This document shows, one piece after another, positions 9,701 through 18,461 of a stretch of 24,048 nt of DNA. The notes beneath the pieces are model-generated. The model saw only the letters and a list, made by a program, of their open reading frames with translations. It searched no databases and was not told the DNA's origin. This DNA comes from Saccoglossus kowalevskii (taxonomy: Eukaryota; Hemichordata; Enteropneusta; Harrimaniidae), in NCBI RefSeq assembly GCF_000003605.2, contig NW_003158727.1:53412-77459 (forward strand), given 5' to 3'. Each line of letters begins with the position of its first letter. Positions within the stretch are counted from its first letter, which is position 1. A program made the position numbers and the translations under genes.

Positions 9701-11223
9701 TTATTTTGAGATGGTATATACAAGACGTTATTGTTTTACTCGTAGTAATCCAACTCCTCTAATTTCAACTTCTGCACTCCCCTGAGATATATTATAAATT
9801 AGCACTCCGATACTTTGTTTATGGGTGATGTTATTGTTCATAGGTGATAAAAACCAGCTGTTTAAATTGTGGCTGTATCGTGTATGTATTATGGTGAAAT
9901 ATTACCCTCGATTTCGGAACAAATACTGACTATCCATTGTATTCATAATCTTGAGATGTTACAGTTGGACGCTAGACACGCATGTGTGTTTGTTTTAGAT
10001 GATATAGTATAGATCTTACCTCCCCATTGGAACACGGTTGAATTTGGGAGTATCGCGAGGTGCAGACTGCGCCATCACTGTCTACGTCATCATCTTCGGC
10101 CATTCCAAACTGCGCCGTGCAATTGTTGGAGTAGTAGGCGTATTTCCGCCAAGTCTGGGCAAAATCGTCGGAACGCTCAATCACCATCGCTGCAGGCCGA
10201 GCATTTTTAAACACCATCACAAGATAAGTGAAATAGAAATGGCCTTCAAAATCTAATTGAATTGTTTCCGGTGTCACACCGAGTGATGACTGCCACCATG
10301 TGTCGAGCTGAGTCAGAGAAGAATCAATCATGTGACTTGCTGGATGAGCTTTGCTTGCTTTCCTGTAAACAAGATGAGAAATAATATAAAAAACAAGAAC
10401 AACAGATGTTTTATGTGCCTCCTTTTCCTGTCTATCACAAACACAAACTAATAAATCAATAACTGTGTATTTTCAACTATTATCACCGCATCCTCTGCTC
10501 TATTCGCTACATACAACACGCAACGCCTACGTACTGCAATGAACTGAAGTGAACTGCTGCGCATAAAAGTTTGTATATAACCATTTCCCCATTCAATCTT
10601 TCGCTGTCAATTATGTGCATAATGTTTCTCACGTTCTGAATAAAACAAATGAAATAATAATAAAAAAAATACTACAAACACAGATCTAAAGTTGATCCAT
10701 TTTTAATCTTCAATGACTTACTTTGTATTGCACTTGTAGCACTCAATGTTATCGCATGACTCAAGAACGCAGAACTTCTCTCCCCTATCCTTGCCACACT
10801 CGGAAAGTGTCTTCAGTTGGCGCCCAATAACCAGATTGCCTGTTCGTGCATAACAGGTTTGCTGCGAGCAACCCACTCCATCAATATCTGAAACACAACG
10901 ATAAACACATGCGCATGCATGTGTAATATTTCAGTTCCATCACCAAGGATACTACATGTTTTAATGTAACTATTGAAAATTGCACTTGTTATGTATAAAC
11001 ACGTCTGTCGCATGATCTATAAACAACTTAAACAGTTACATCACATTCTACGGTAAAGCCGTAACACAATCTGGAGTCAGTTTGGCACAATATCAAAGAA
11101 AAAAAAGTATGTCGGGCCAACACACTGAGTGAACGAAGTAACATAAAGTAGCTCACCGATGGTTAATGCGGACGTTGCCAAGCAGCATACCAGGAATACG
11201 ATGAGAAACCAGTATTTGGACAT
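504..11223 (-). CDS. NTN4: Netrin-4-like secreted laminin-related protein, 7 coding exons, 3' end uncertain
   Basis: Join, in transcript order: 11223-11157, 10887-10722, 10362-10020, 5091-4810, 2793-2667, 1233-1045, 793-504. Every intron is GT-AG and every junction keeps phase (1,2,0,0,1,1), giving 487 residues. Order: signal peptide (1-20), LN domain (about 24-261), LE1 (262-328), LE2 (330-391), LE3 (393-438), half LE (441-456), basic tail (457-487). Residues such as [47 protein letters not shown] and [11 protein letters not shown] match vertebrate netrin-4 closely as I remember it. Netrin-4 is a basement-membrane protein that binds laminin gamma LN domains and disturbs laminin network assembly; that role is family knowledge, not seen here. 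Vertebrate netrin-4 is about 628 residues and ends in an NTR domain, which is absent from this window. Identity is confident; the 3' end is not. Confidence 0.9.
1045..1233 (-). CDS. NTN4: netrin-4-like exon 6: LE2 repeat
   Basis: 189 nt, phase 1 on both sides, acceptor ttttcttcag|AATGTG, donor GCAAAC|gtgagt; residues 329-391. One complete LE module: [55 protein letters not shown]. Eight cysteines are in the usual order. A phase 1-1 exon holding one whole module is typical of laminin-family LE repeats. Confidence 0.94.
1740..2360. repeat. diverged dispersed-repeat fragments in intron 5
   Basis: The segment near 1788-1805 (ATTAAAGGCCAAATATGAAC) recurs near 2331-2352 (ATTAAAGGCCGAATATGACC). The second lies inside overlapping inverted repeats: ATTGGTCAT at 2317-2325 with ATGACCAAT at 2346-2354, and TTCGGCC at 2307-2313 with GGCCGAA at 2338-2344. 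The family and full limits cannot be set from two copies. Confidence 0.45.
2667..2793 (-). CDS. NTN4: netrin-4-like exon 5: rest of LE1
   Basis: 127 nt = 42 codons plus one base (residues 287-328). Acceptor tttcacaag|GTTCAC, donor GTAAAC|gtaagt. It encodes [19 protein letters not shown] and [20 protein letters not shown], the standard second half of a laminin EGF-like (LE) repeat, with the cysteine spacing C-x-C-x8-C-x2-C. The 5' 43 bp of this exon, with its acceptor and upstream intron, are tandemly duplicated at 3009-3237. Confidence 0.93.
2751..3237. repeat. 258-bp tandem duplication carrying the start of exon 5
   Basis: Copy A (2751-3008) and copy B (3009-3237) align at a constant offset of 258 bp on their left halves. 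Copy A contains the 5' 43 bp of netrin-4 exon 5, its acceptor and about 215 bp of intron. Both copies share CAACAGTAG, CAATTGAGTA, ATTTACCAATCACTCGGCAC and GATAACATCAT. Copy A has extra short repeats of TATTTACCAATCA that copy B lacks. In copy B the exon-like part is a pseudo-exon. Confidence 0.88.
3009..3051 (-). pseudogene. partial pseudo-exon derived from netrin-4 exon 5
   Basis: Read in the exon 5 frame from 3051, the minus strand gives I-H-G-K-C-L-C and then TAA (3030-3028), where the real exon has CAA (Gln). The AAG acceptor is kept, but homology stops after 43 bp and no donor follows. It lies in intron 4, just upstream of the live exon in transcript order. Confidence 0.8.
3274..3337. 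repeat. 32-bp tandem duplication
   Basis: Two adjacent units with period 32 (TACAATGGGACATT at 3279 and at 3311) share the end GTGCTACCCA with a few substitutions. It lies in intron 4 and has no coding meaning that I can see. Confidence 0.8.
3338..4441. other. intron 4 sequence without recognised features
   Basis: Intronic on the netrin-4 model. A plus-strand open stretch at 3736-4020 begins at TTG and shows no domain or splice context, so I do not call it. Nothing else here stands out. Confidence 0.5.
4442..4645. repeat. 37-bp tandem repeat, about 5-6 degenerating units
   Basis: Unit core CTCACCCTTTGGTGGTAAAA, followed by a C/A-rich half. CTCACCC starts at 4479, 4516, 4553, 4591 and 4635 (spacings 37, 37, 38, 44), with a diverged first unit near 4442. 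The middle units are nearly identical and the outer ones decay. It lies in intron 4, about 165 bp downstream of exon 4 in transcript direction. Confidence 0.87.
4810..5091 (-). CDS. NTN4: netrin-4-like exon 4: end of LN domain and start of LE1
   Basis: 282 nt = 94 codons (residues 193-286), phase 0 on both sides, acceptor gattgtag|GTCATA and donor AACAAG|gtaaga. It opens with VIFRSLLP, directly continuing the GE at the end of exon 3 (family GEVIF). It then carries the conserved LN end [11 protein letters not shown], the CIPC pair, and [20 protein letters not shown], which starts LE1. The linker after SEC ([12 protein letters not shown]) is unlike the vertebrate sequence I recall, so this loop looks fast-evolving. 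The intron before it is the largest in the gene, 4.9 kb. Confidence 0.93.
5092..6726. other. first part of large intron 3; nothing recognised
   Basis: Intronic on the netrin-4 model. No repeat, exon or RNA gene could be supported here. The only open stretches are short, start at non-ATG codons or lack any domain pattern. Confidence 0.45.
6727..6927. mobile_element. MITE of 201 bp, TA-flanked with terminal inverted repeats
   Basis: The ends are CTGTAAAACA (6727-6736) and TGTTTTACAG (6918-6927), each flanked by TA (6725-6726 and 6928-6929), consistent with insertion at a TA duplicated on entry. Counting the flanks, 13 bp are complementary. Inside, GCTAAATTAAGAT occurs twice (6786, 6848), with further TTAGCTAA-like words. 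There is no ORF, so it is a non-autonomous element. TA target sites suggest a Tc1/mariner-type helper; that is inference. Confidence 0.75.
6928..8838. other. middle of intron 3; no gene recognised
   Basis: AT-rich intron. Only minor items are visible: a CT-rich tract at about 7830-7850, and two loosely similar words around ATTGGATTTGTATC near 8040 and 8090. No exon with splice sites was found on either strand. Confidence 0.4.
8839..8909 (-). pseudogene. fragment copy of netrin-4 exon 3 inside intron 3
   Basis: This 71-bp segment aligns to 10229-10300 of the live exon. The inner 62 bp differ at only 3 positions, and one base is missing just beyond. On the minus strand it still reads [20 protein letters not shown] in frame before the one-base deletion shifts it. 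No acceptor or donor borders it, so it is exon debris rather than an alternative exon. Confidence 0.88.
8918..8964. repeat. TTAATTAATT-rich simple palindromic tract
   Basis: Four blocks built on TTAATTAA occur within 45 bp next to the exon 3 fragment copy. The tract is self-complementary and AT-only except for a few bases. Confidence 0.7.
9308..9431. repeat. about 24-bp degenerate tandem repeat with CCAAT words
   Basis: Roughly five units of the form CAAACATTTGAGCCAATCAG, in intron 3. Intact CCAAT pentamers start at 9321, 9345, 9370 and 9416. The missing one (near 9393) reads CGAAT. CCAATCAG matches the core bound by the NF-Y factor, but a role is inference. Confidence 0.75.
10020..10362 (-). 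CDS. NTN4: netrin-4-like exon 3: core of LN domain
   Basis: 343 nt, acceptor gtttacag|GAAAG, donor GGGGAG|gtaaga, residues 78-192. This is the most diagnostic exon: [20 protein letters not shown], then [19 protein letters not shown], then [18 protein letters not shown]. The PAAM-ER-DF-TW pattern is the LN signature shared by laminin beta and netrin-4, and the following residues favour netrin-4. NNCT near residue 158 is an N-glycosylation sequon at the position where vertebrate netrin-4 has NCS. An acidic run (EDDDVDSD) sits just after it. A 71-bp copy of part of this exon lies in the next intron at 8839-8909. Confidence 0.94.
10722..10887 (-). CDS. NTN4: netrin-4-like exon 2: N-terminal part of LN domain
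   Basis: 166 nt, acceptor gtttcag|ATATT and donor ACAAA|gtaagt, residues 23-77 plus part of 78. It encodes a cysteine-rich segment with [14 protein letters not shown] and [12 protein letters not shown]. In netrin-4 this corresponds to the start of the mature protein, where CNPRMGNLALGR-type sequence precedes a cysteine cluster. Phase 1 in and phase 2 out agree with both neighbours. The exon is too small to stand out as a long ORF and was placed by splice sites and homology. Confidence 0.87.
10905..10924. other. perfect hairpin and alternating purine-pyrimidine tract in intron 1
   Basis: ACACATGC and GCATGTGT form an 8-bp stem around GCAT. From 10905 to 10925 every base alternates purine and pyrimidine, a pattern prone to Z-DNA. 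It lies 17 bp upstream, in transcript sense, of the exon 2 acceptor. Confidence 0.6.
11157..11223 (-). CDS. NTN4: netrin-4-like exon 1: start codon and signal peptide
   Basis: ATG at 11223-11221 opens a 22-codon exon plus one base (phase 1). The peptide [20 protein letters not shown] has a short polar start, a hydrophobic core and a small-residue end, a classic secretion signal with likely cleavage near residue 20. The donor reads atcg|gtgagc, with GT at 11156-11155. The same frame stays open further upstream, but only a TTG lies there, so this is the first ATG. The base at -3 is A, a fair start context. A non-coding 5' exon upstream cannot be excluded. Confidence 0.82.
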
Positions 11224-11594
11224 GATGTGAAAACTTTGAATTCCAAATGGTTTCCACGTCAATGAATATAAGAGAGAATGTGTCAGATATTTGCCAGTAC
11301 ACTGGACACTATCTTCTTGTCTGATGTCTTGGTCTCAATTAAGAACTTTAATAGTTGTCACTGTTGACTCGTACTGATGTACTCACCATGTCGAGGCTCG
11401 ACAGGATGCAATTATTGATCACGTGCCCAAACGCCTCCGCTCGACTTTCAAGGTCGCGTCTTTCTCATCAACAAAGAAAAAAATAGCTTCATTTTATCTA
11501 GATATTTATTTTATGAGCTTGAATGTAAATGAATACTTTGGCTGTTGAAGATCGTAAACTATTAAATTTGTTTTAAAATTACCGTAACTCGCAC
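11224..11594. promoter_or_regulatory. 5' flank of the netrin-4-like gene
   Basis: This interval lies directly upstream of the start codon on the minus strand and must contain the 5' UTR or a 5' intron. I see no convincing TATA box or initiator; a TTATATTC word (minus strand, 11271-11264) is too near the ATG to trust. The transcription start cannot be set. Confidence 0.3.
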
Positions 11595-11798
11595 TCCCGT
11601 TAGTCACCGAACAAACTTGCAAGGATTGACGATTTCGAAATTTGAGTTCGAATTCATAAGCGAATAAAAACGACTAGAGAATCATACTAGCTTCGAACTT
11701 CCCATTAGTCAACGAACAAACTTGCAAGGATTTCAAAATTTGAGTTCGAATTTGTTCCCAGATAAAAACAAATTAGAATCATGCTAGTTTCGAACTTT
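11595..11798. repeat. 105-bp tandem duplication upstream of netrin-4-like gene
   Basis: Unit 1 (11595-11699) and unit 2 (11700-11798) share CGAACAAACTTGCAAGGATT, AATTTGAGTTCGAATT, GATAAAAAC-type sequence and AATCATGCTAGTTTCGAACTT with small changes. Unit 2 is slightly shorter. It is about 375-575 bp upstream of the start codon and could affect the promoter, but no motif is decisive. Confidence 0.82.
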
Positions 11799-14501
11799 CA
11801 AGCTTTATTCAGATAACATTTTAACGTTGACGCCATCATATCTCTGATTACCGTATACACTCGTGTTTATGGATAACATGATCTGGATATCTTTTGATAT
11901 AAGCCCGGTTCACGGTTTTATTTCACTTGAAACACATTTTTCTCAGTTAATATTAAGTTCTCGTTATCGTGTGTATGTCCATCATCTTTAACTTACGAGA
12001 GTGTCCTTACAGTAAGTTACAGTAAACAAATGCCAATAACATCGTGGATACAATCAACATGTGCTTATTATTGTCATCCAATACACCAGTCTCACTCTGT
12101 GCTTCACATATGTCAGAGATTTAATTCTGACAGACGATGACAGGTGATAGCCAGTCGTTGTCAATATCATGAACGGATATACACACTACGCATGTACAAC
12201 ATGAACTGTGCGCTGTGCTGCATACCAACACCCAAGAGTGTATGACAACAAATTTGTCAGAATTACCGCTGTGCGTATACGTTCAACCCGGAACACTACA
12301 GCTTGTATCCTCAACGGAAATATATCAACTTGTTCTATTTAAAAAGCGGCATATGTATTAAATAATGTGGTGCTAGGAGCATGACTCGGCAGTACTGCAC
12401 GAACACACAGTTACAATCAAACCTATGTATCCATTTGTTAACATCCGTTCAAACAATGCAACGTATATAATACGAAGAATTATTTTTCCGTCGCTCAATA
12501 CAAGTTGTTAACAATGTCCGCGCATGAATACAGGTTTACTCTCTAAATATACTAAGCAATTGCGCCCGAAGTGAAGTTACACAGAAATGTCAGACCTCCC
12601 GTGTTTGTATAAAGGCCATTGCCTTTATAAAATACCTGACTTTAAAGTTTATTTTAGCTGACGAATGTTTATAGTTAGATTTACAGTAACGGCCTTGGCA
12701 ATAAACACGATCCAATGTCAAAGTGCACGTAATCTATACTTGGATGTATTCTGACCTCTCTTTCATAGATTGTCATGCCAAGTTGTCTTGCTCCTCGGAT
12801 TGCAATCTCAAGGATATTTTGACCTCTATGAGGAGCAGTCTGTTATTCTCATAAAACATGAATTCGTTTTCAAATATTTAATCAGTTCTTTTTTATTTTA
12901 TTTGAACAGCGCCATCCATGGTAAAGTTCCCTTTCATGTGGCAGCGTTTGAAACTTTCGTGCATGCGCATAGCATAAAATGAAATCGCAAGGCATGCGCT
13001 CAACTTTGAATATACAGGTCATTTCACTTCCAACTCTCTATTTGCGAGGATAAATGGTGAAACCCACAAACTGTCTTAGATGTCAGTTATGTCCCAGTCA
13101 TCAACTCATTTCTGTCAAATCAGTGATTGACATGTAACCGACACAGCAGCAGGGTAATTTCATATTAATGAGAACTAACAGTTTCACAAATAAGTAAACA
13201 GTACTATCGTTCGCAGATGACCCCAGTAGGTTTCCACCATATCGCACAACGTGCGTATACCACGCTAATGGAGGGTGTCGATTGAACTTTAACGGCCATC
13301 ATCATGAAATGCTGTGTTTATTTGAGCCAAGGCTGGTTGTTGAAGCAGAACTTCCTTCTAGCAGACGAAAAACTATCAACCAATATGTTGATTGATTTGG
13401 CACGTTATTGTGCGTAACTACAAGAAAACAACAACATGCAAACAAACAATACAGAGTATTGTTTTAGCATGGGGGGGGGACTTTTTTTCTCTCTGGGCAC
13501 ACCGCTGGTACGTTTTGAAAGACACGTGTATTGAAGAACGGTTTTTGCGTGGAAAGTAATAGCTTCGCATTGTGTGATGTCACGGTGACGTCTGTAATGA
13601 TCGACGTGACCGGAGAATACCATTCATTGAATACAGCAGTTGCTTGAGAAATGAAGTTGGTCATGCACTACGGTATAAGACCAGAACGTAGTACTTGAAA
13701 TTCGCTACTCGGGTTAGAGAAATTGACCAAGTGTTTGTATATCACAGCAAACCCATACGACCAGTTATTCGGCAAAAATTTACACCGCGGTCCACCAAGT
13801 TTATAGTGGTCGCCATAAAATAGATATGATCGCTAATCTAGACAATTCAAATTGTTAAATTTTCGAAGACTCACCGAACGAAAGTAAATTTCATTACTCT
13901 GTGATGCCTCTGGTTGAAAAATACAAATTCCTAGAAAAGTGCATATTCTTGTCAATTAGGCGCGTTTTGCGAATTACAATACTATTGTAGAGGCCACGCC
14001 ATGATTATAGGACGTATGTTCGATCACCCGTATGTATCATTTCCCCACAATGTATAGTATGTAAGACGTGTTTAGACACCATCGTGATCGGAATTGTCAC
14101 ATTCCTGATAATTATGCTTAGCGATGCATTGGTAGATGTTATTTACAGCACCGTGACCATACAGACATGATCACCAACCATTCACAGCGTAAACCACAGC
14201 ATAATAATACCACATGGACACAATAAACAACTATAAATAGAAGGAGGATTTATCACTATTTCATCCTGACTGACGTTTCTAAAACCTTCAACTATTCTAA
14301 GTTGCAATCAGGGCTTATTCAGAGGACAATAGTTGTCCAAGGTAGCTGGTAAATAAAGGGACATTGTTCTATGTTGACAAATTCAAATAGCCAGAAAGGA
14401 TCTTGACCATAGAACTAGTACAGGATTGTAAGAGTACAGTAAACGTCAGACTGTTCAAGCAAAACAACACCGTGTTGCTGACCTCACATGTAAGCGTAGC
14501 A
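11799..14501. other. intergenic DNA, no gene recognised
   Basis: No exon could be supported on either strand. A perfect 9-bp stem lies at 12608-12629 (TATAAAGGC, loop CATT, GCCTTTATA), and a run of nine G occurs at 13472-13480. Short open stretches at 12770-12982 and 13405-13664 have no family pattern. Confidence 0.45.
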
Positions 14502-15315
14502 GGTAAGGCTGACAGACACACTATTGACATGCTGCCTCGGTAAGGCAGACAGACACACTATTGACATGCTGCCTCGGTAAGGCTGACAGACACACTATTG
14601 ACATGCTGCCTCGGTAAGGCTGACAGACACACTATTGACATGCTGCCTCGGTAAGGCAGACAGACACACTATTGACATGCTGCCTCGGTAAGGCTGACAG
14701 ACACACTATTGACATGCTGCCTCGGTAAGGCAGACAGACACACTATTGACATGCTGCCTCGGTAAGGCTGACAGACACACTATTGACATGCTGCCTCGGT
14801 AAGGCAGACAGACACACTATTGACATGCTGCCTCGGTAAGGCTGACAGACACACTATTGACATGCTGCCTCGGTAAGGCAGACAGACACACTATTGACAT
14901 GCTGCCTCGGTAAGGCAGACAGACACACTATTGACATGCTGCCTCGGTAAGGCTGACAGACACACTATTGACATGCTGCCTCGGTAAGGCTGACAGACAC
15001 ACTATTGACATGCTGCCTCGGTAAGGCTGACAGACACACTATTGACATGCTGCCTCGGTAAGGCTGACAGACACACTATTGACATGCTGCCTCGGTAAGG
15101 CTGACAGACACACTATTGACATGCTGCCTCGGTAAGGCTGACAGACACACTATTGACATGCTGCCTCGGTAAGGCTGACAGACACACTATTGACATGCTG
15201 CCTCGGTAAGGCTGACAGACACACTATTGACATGCTGCCTCGGTAAGGCTGACAGACACACTATTGACATGCTGCCTCGGTAAGGCTGACAGACACACTA
15301 TTGACATGCTGCCTC
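14502..15315. repeat. 37-bp minisatellite, exactly 22 units
   Basis: The unit is GGTAAGGCWGACAGACACAC followed by TATTGACATGCTGCCTC. 814 bp divided by 37 gives 22.0 units. The only difference I found between units is base 9: A in units 2, 5, 7, 9, 11 and 12, and T in the rest; units 13-22 are all T. Across each junction CTGCCT-CGGTA-AGGCAG forms a stem that is perfect when base 9 is A and has a mismatch when T. No unique spacers exist, and the period is not a multiple of 3. Near-total homogeneity suggests recent expansion. Confidence 0.98.
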
Positions 15316-17116
15316 GACGAATATTTCAAAATTGAATGCCCTTTATATTGGTCCGTGGTTTTTTATACTTGACTGGGTTATTTTCTTTTTTTTTCGAAAA
15401 AACACATCTTATTTCTCCAATTTGTTTATAGTTTGTTTAGTTTTGTTTGTTCAACCTATTTTCACGTTCCAATGTACGATAACACACCACACCAACACGT
15501 GACACGTCTGCATTGTGTTTGTGTTTAATCAGCGCATTGAAGTTAAATCAGTACATACTAAATGACATTCTATAATTGTAAAAAATACATATTTTTTAGA
15601 AGGAATTAAAATTATAGTATATCATTTTCTGTATCATATTTATATAATAAACACACCATAATCAATTGTAAAACAATATATCGTCTTTATCTTCAGAGGG
15701 GTTTACTGGCAAGACTTTACAAATCTGCTCTAGCGCAAAGTATAAGGTTGGTGAAGCAAGGTTGTGTAGACATTAATTAATTATGCTGGAAGGCAAAGCC
15801 AGACGTTAATTGGGTGGAATTGGTTTATATGCGAAGGATTAGTACACGCCACAAAGCACGCGAGGAATGTAACAATGTTATACAACTCAATTATGCGTAC
15901 ACATTCAGGCGTGACATTGCCTTGGTGTGAATACACTTGGATCTCCTCAGTTGAGGTTAATCTCTTTAGTTTTCAACCCATAAATCATTGTCGAACAAAA
16001 TTTGGACACAGTCTTTATAATATTCAACAATGGTCTGATTCAATGGTGCAATCATGATATTATCCTTGGCAGGTCATATATATACTGAGCTAAAACTACT
16101 ATTAGTTGCACATTGCTGCTAATGTGATTCACCCTACTTTGGGACATCCATATATGACCGGGAGAAACAGCTCTAAAATCGCAAACATAACGAGCGTTTC
16201 TACACGACAGTGGAACAAAACGAGACATTCCGTGTAAATGTCGATGACCGGCTAACCAAACGATCAATTTTAGTGCGGTGATAACAGTTTCTCGGCTGGA
16301 AATCCTGTACAATTAATTAAAAATAACTTTACTGCGTATGTATACATGATCTGTCTTATAGCGTTCGCTTCTTTCAAGTGTGACATCCCCCGGTGCTCAT
16401 AGCATAACTTCTCACTTGGTCGCTGTTGCTACGTTTCCAGACTGGCCACTTTGTGTCATACATATATCACCATAATGGTTGGAGATGATGACGTATTTCT
16501 TTATTTGTAAATCCTCGTTCACACAATGGCTGGCTTCGAGAGATATGAATGCGTATCCTAAGTACACATCTTAGAAGTGTGCATCATTGCTGCTTGTTCG
16601 GCAGTTAGGTGCAATCAACGGAACTGTTGATCGAACAAGCTCTTCGATGGCATATTTATGAGAGCAAGGAGCATGTTTTAAAACGTTGTGGGCGTTTTTC
16701 TGTACCCAAAATTTTGAGGACACGAGAAATGTTTCATAATTTATAAATACGTTGTCTGAAGGGAAGGTTGAATGCTACGCCATGCATAAAAATGGACCCT
16801 CATGGGTGGCAATTTAACGGATAGAGGAAATATGAAGGAGGTCTTCGGGGCAGGCAAACTTTGAAAATGGTTTGGGCAGAGGGCATATTTGCTTGTCAAT
16901 GAAGAGACAGTGTTCACTTTTTCAGTTGAAGGGGTAGTTTAAACAACCCTCTGGGCATTGAATTGTTCATTTTTTCTAAAGGTAAAACACATTGCTGGTT
17001 GACTGCATTTGGCTGATCCCGCGAAAACGAAGTCATGTAAAAACATTGACACTAGGAGGTGTGGTTCAGTGGAACTTAGCGTCGTATGTGTCTTTTCCTA
17101 ATAACTCCAATGTTCT
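15316..17116. other. intergenic DNA, no gene recognised
   Basis: Very AT-rich just after the minisatellite, with TTTTTTCGAAAAAA, a perfect palindrome, at 15389-15402. An 86-codon open stretch at 16052-16312 on the minus strand has no recognisable domain. Nothing else could be supported. Confidence 0.45.
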
Positions 17117-17224
17117 AAGTACGGCGTATTTTTAATTAATTATTAATAACTTGTACGTTGAAAGTACGGTCATTCGTACTTGCAACGTACGAATTAAAAC
17201 TAAATATATAAATACGCCGTACTT
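17117..17224. mobile_element. 108-bp foldback (palindromic) element
   Basis: Outer arms AAGTACGGCGTATTT (17117-17131) and AAATACGCCGTACTT (17210-17224) are perfect 15-bp complements. Inside them GTACGTTGAAAGTACG (17153-17168) and CGTACTTGCAACGTAC (17175-17190) pair at 15 of 16 positions around a 6-base loop. The two nested stems share the AAGTACGG-type word. It looks like a short foldback MITE; no clear target duplication is seen. Confidence 0.6.
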
Positions 17225-18392
17225 GCAACATGCGTTAAATAATACTAGTTCATTCTTGTTTGTTTATTTATTAACAAATAACATCCCCGGGAGGGTTACA
17301 AATCAGATACTAGTAAAAGAAAAATAACGTTGTTGCAACGGATTATGTACGATTTATTGGTAAATAAATATCAATACGCGGCATTTGTGACATACTAGCT
17401 ATTGGTAAATATAAATAAAATAAATATTTAAATATATAGAACTACAAGGACTCAGTCGATAATATATAAAACGTGGATCTGGCCGAAACGTCGGGGGTGG
17501 TAAATAGTGGCCCGGAAACCTGCATTCATTGGCAGGATATATCGACCTATGGCTATTTGTTGGTAACGATGTGCTCCGTGTTTCACGTCCGTCTGAATGA
17601 TTGTCTGTACTAGTATTTTACGATCGGACTCGAAAGCCCAAAACACTGCTATAACTGTGACAATAACATTCTTTTACTGGTTGCTGTACAGTTTACTGGT
17701 AGTCCTTAAAATAGGCGCTTTGAATCCGGCATTGTTGTATCATTCGTCTTGACACCACTCACAGCCTTATGCGTCATGTTTCGTAGTCGAGGTTGTTGCT
17801 ACTGGTGACATGGGTGTAATTTATACATATTCATCGTATACCACGTGTTTCTGAGTTGAAACTACCTTTGGCCTTTCCGCTTTATGACACAGATTATTCT
17901 TAAAATCAATAATGGATGCTGACCCAATGTCTACGGCATTAGTTCATCTATAAACTGACTGTTTAATTCTCTGGCTAGCATAATGTATTATACTGACTTC
18001 TTATTTGTGACTGGTTTGTCACGTGATAAATTAATCAGTTTGGTAGTGGTATACAGGTAAAAGCAGCGTTTAATGTGACTGTCATTCACCGCAAAATTTA
18101 TCTATAAAATTATATACCATGTATACCACGAATATTTAGCACATGCGCACAGTTGCATTCTTATTAATATTATCAGCATGTCTATATTAATACACAAACC
18201 TAGTCGTTATGTAATTCAGTGTTAACGATAATTTAATTTCTTGGAAAAATTAACACGTATTGTCAAATGTGTTGTATTAGTCTCTGCGCAGACATGAACT
18301 TACATCACTTATTCAATTCGAAAAAAAAATTAAATGAGACCAACAATTAAATCTCACTATCCCCGATTTATCTAAAATTTTGATCAATATTA
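17225..18392. other. intergenic DNA, no gene recognised
   Basis: AT-rich DNA with scattered TAAATA words. A 64-codon open stretch at 17452-17646 on the minus strand lacks any pattern that I can name. No splice-bordered exon was found. Confidence 0.4.
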
Positions 18393-18424
18393 GTTATCGG
18401 TTATTGTCTTCAATAGTCGATAAC
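18393..18424. other. 32-bp hairpin with a symmetric internal loop
   Basis: GTTATCG (18393-18399) pairs with CGATAAC (18418-18424), and TATTG (18402-18406) with CAATA (18411-18415), leaving GT opposite GT and a TCTT loop. Twelve perfect pairs in 32 bases is notable but has no assigned function. Confidence 0.55.
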
Positions 18425-18461
18425 CTTTGTCCCATATGGTTCCCCGTTATTTGTATTGTTT

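Noticed and set aside
504-10887. Laminin beta or gamma chain instead of netrin-4
   Set aside because: The LN domain is laminin-beta-like, but [26 protein letters not shown] and exactly three and a half LE repeats fit netrin-4. No further LE repeats follow.
11224-11262. N-terminal extension upstream of the netrin-4 signal peptide
   Set aside because: The frame is open but the apparent start is TTG, and the extension would bury the signal peptide; ATG at 11223 fits better.
12770-12982. 70-codon plus-strand frame, possibly membrane-like
   Set aside because: Hydrophobicity comes from T-rich DNA; no start context or homology.
13405-13664. Two overlapping minus-strand frames, one ending in a hydrophobic stretch
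   Set aside because: The frames compete with each other and span a homopolymer G run; no domain is visible.
14502-15315. CRISPR-like regular repeat array
   Set aside because: Units abut directly with no unique spacers, and the DNA is animal with spliced genes. It is a minisatellite.
16052-16312. 86-codon minus-strand open frame
   Set aside because: No family pattern, odd composition and no splice context; expected by chance at this length.
17452-17646. 64-codon minus-strand frame
   Set aside because: I could not match it to any family, and it has no splice or start support.
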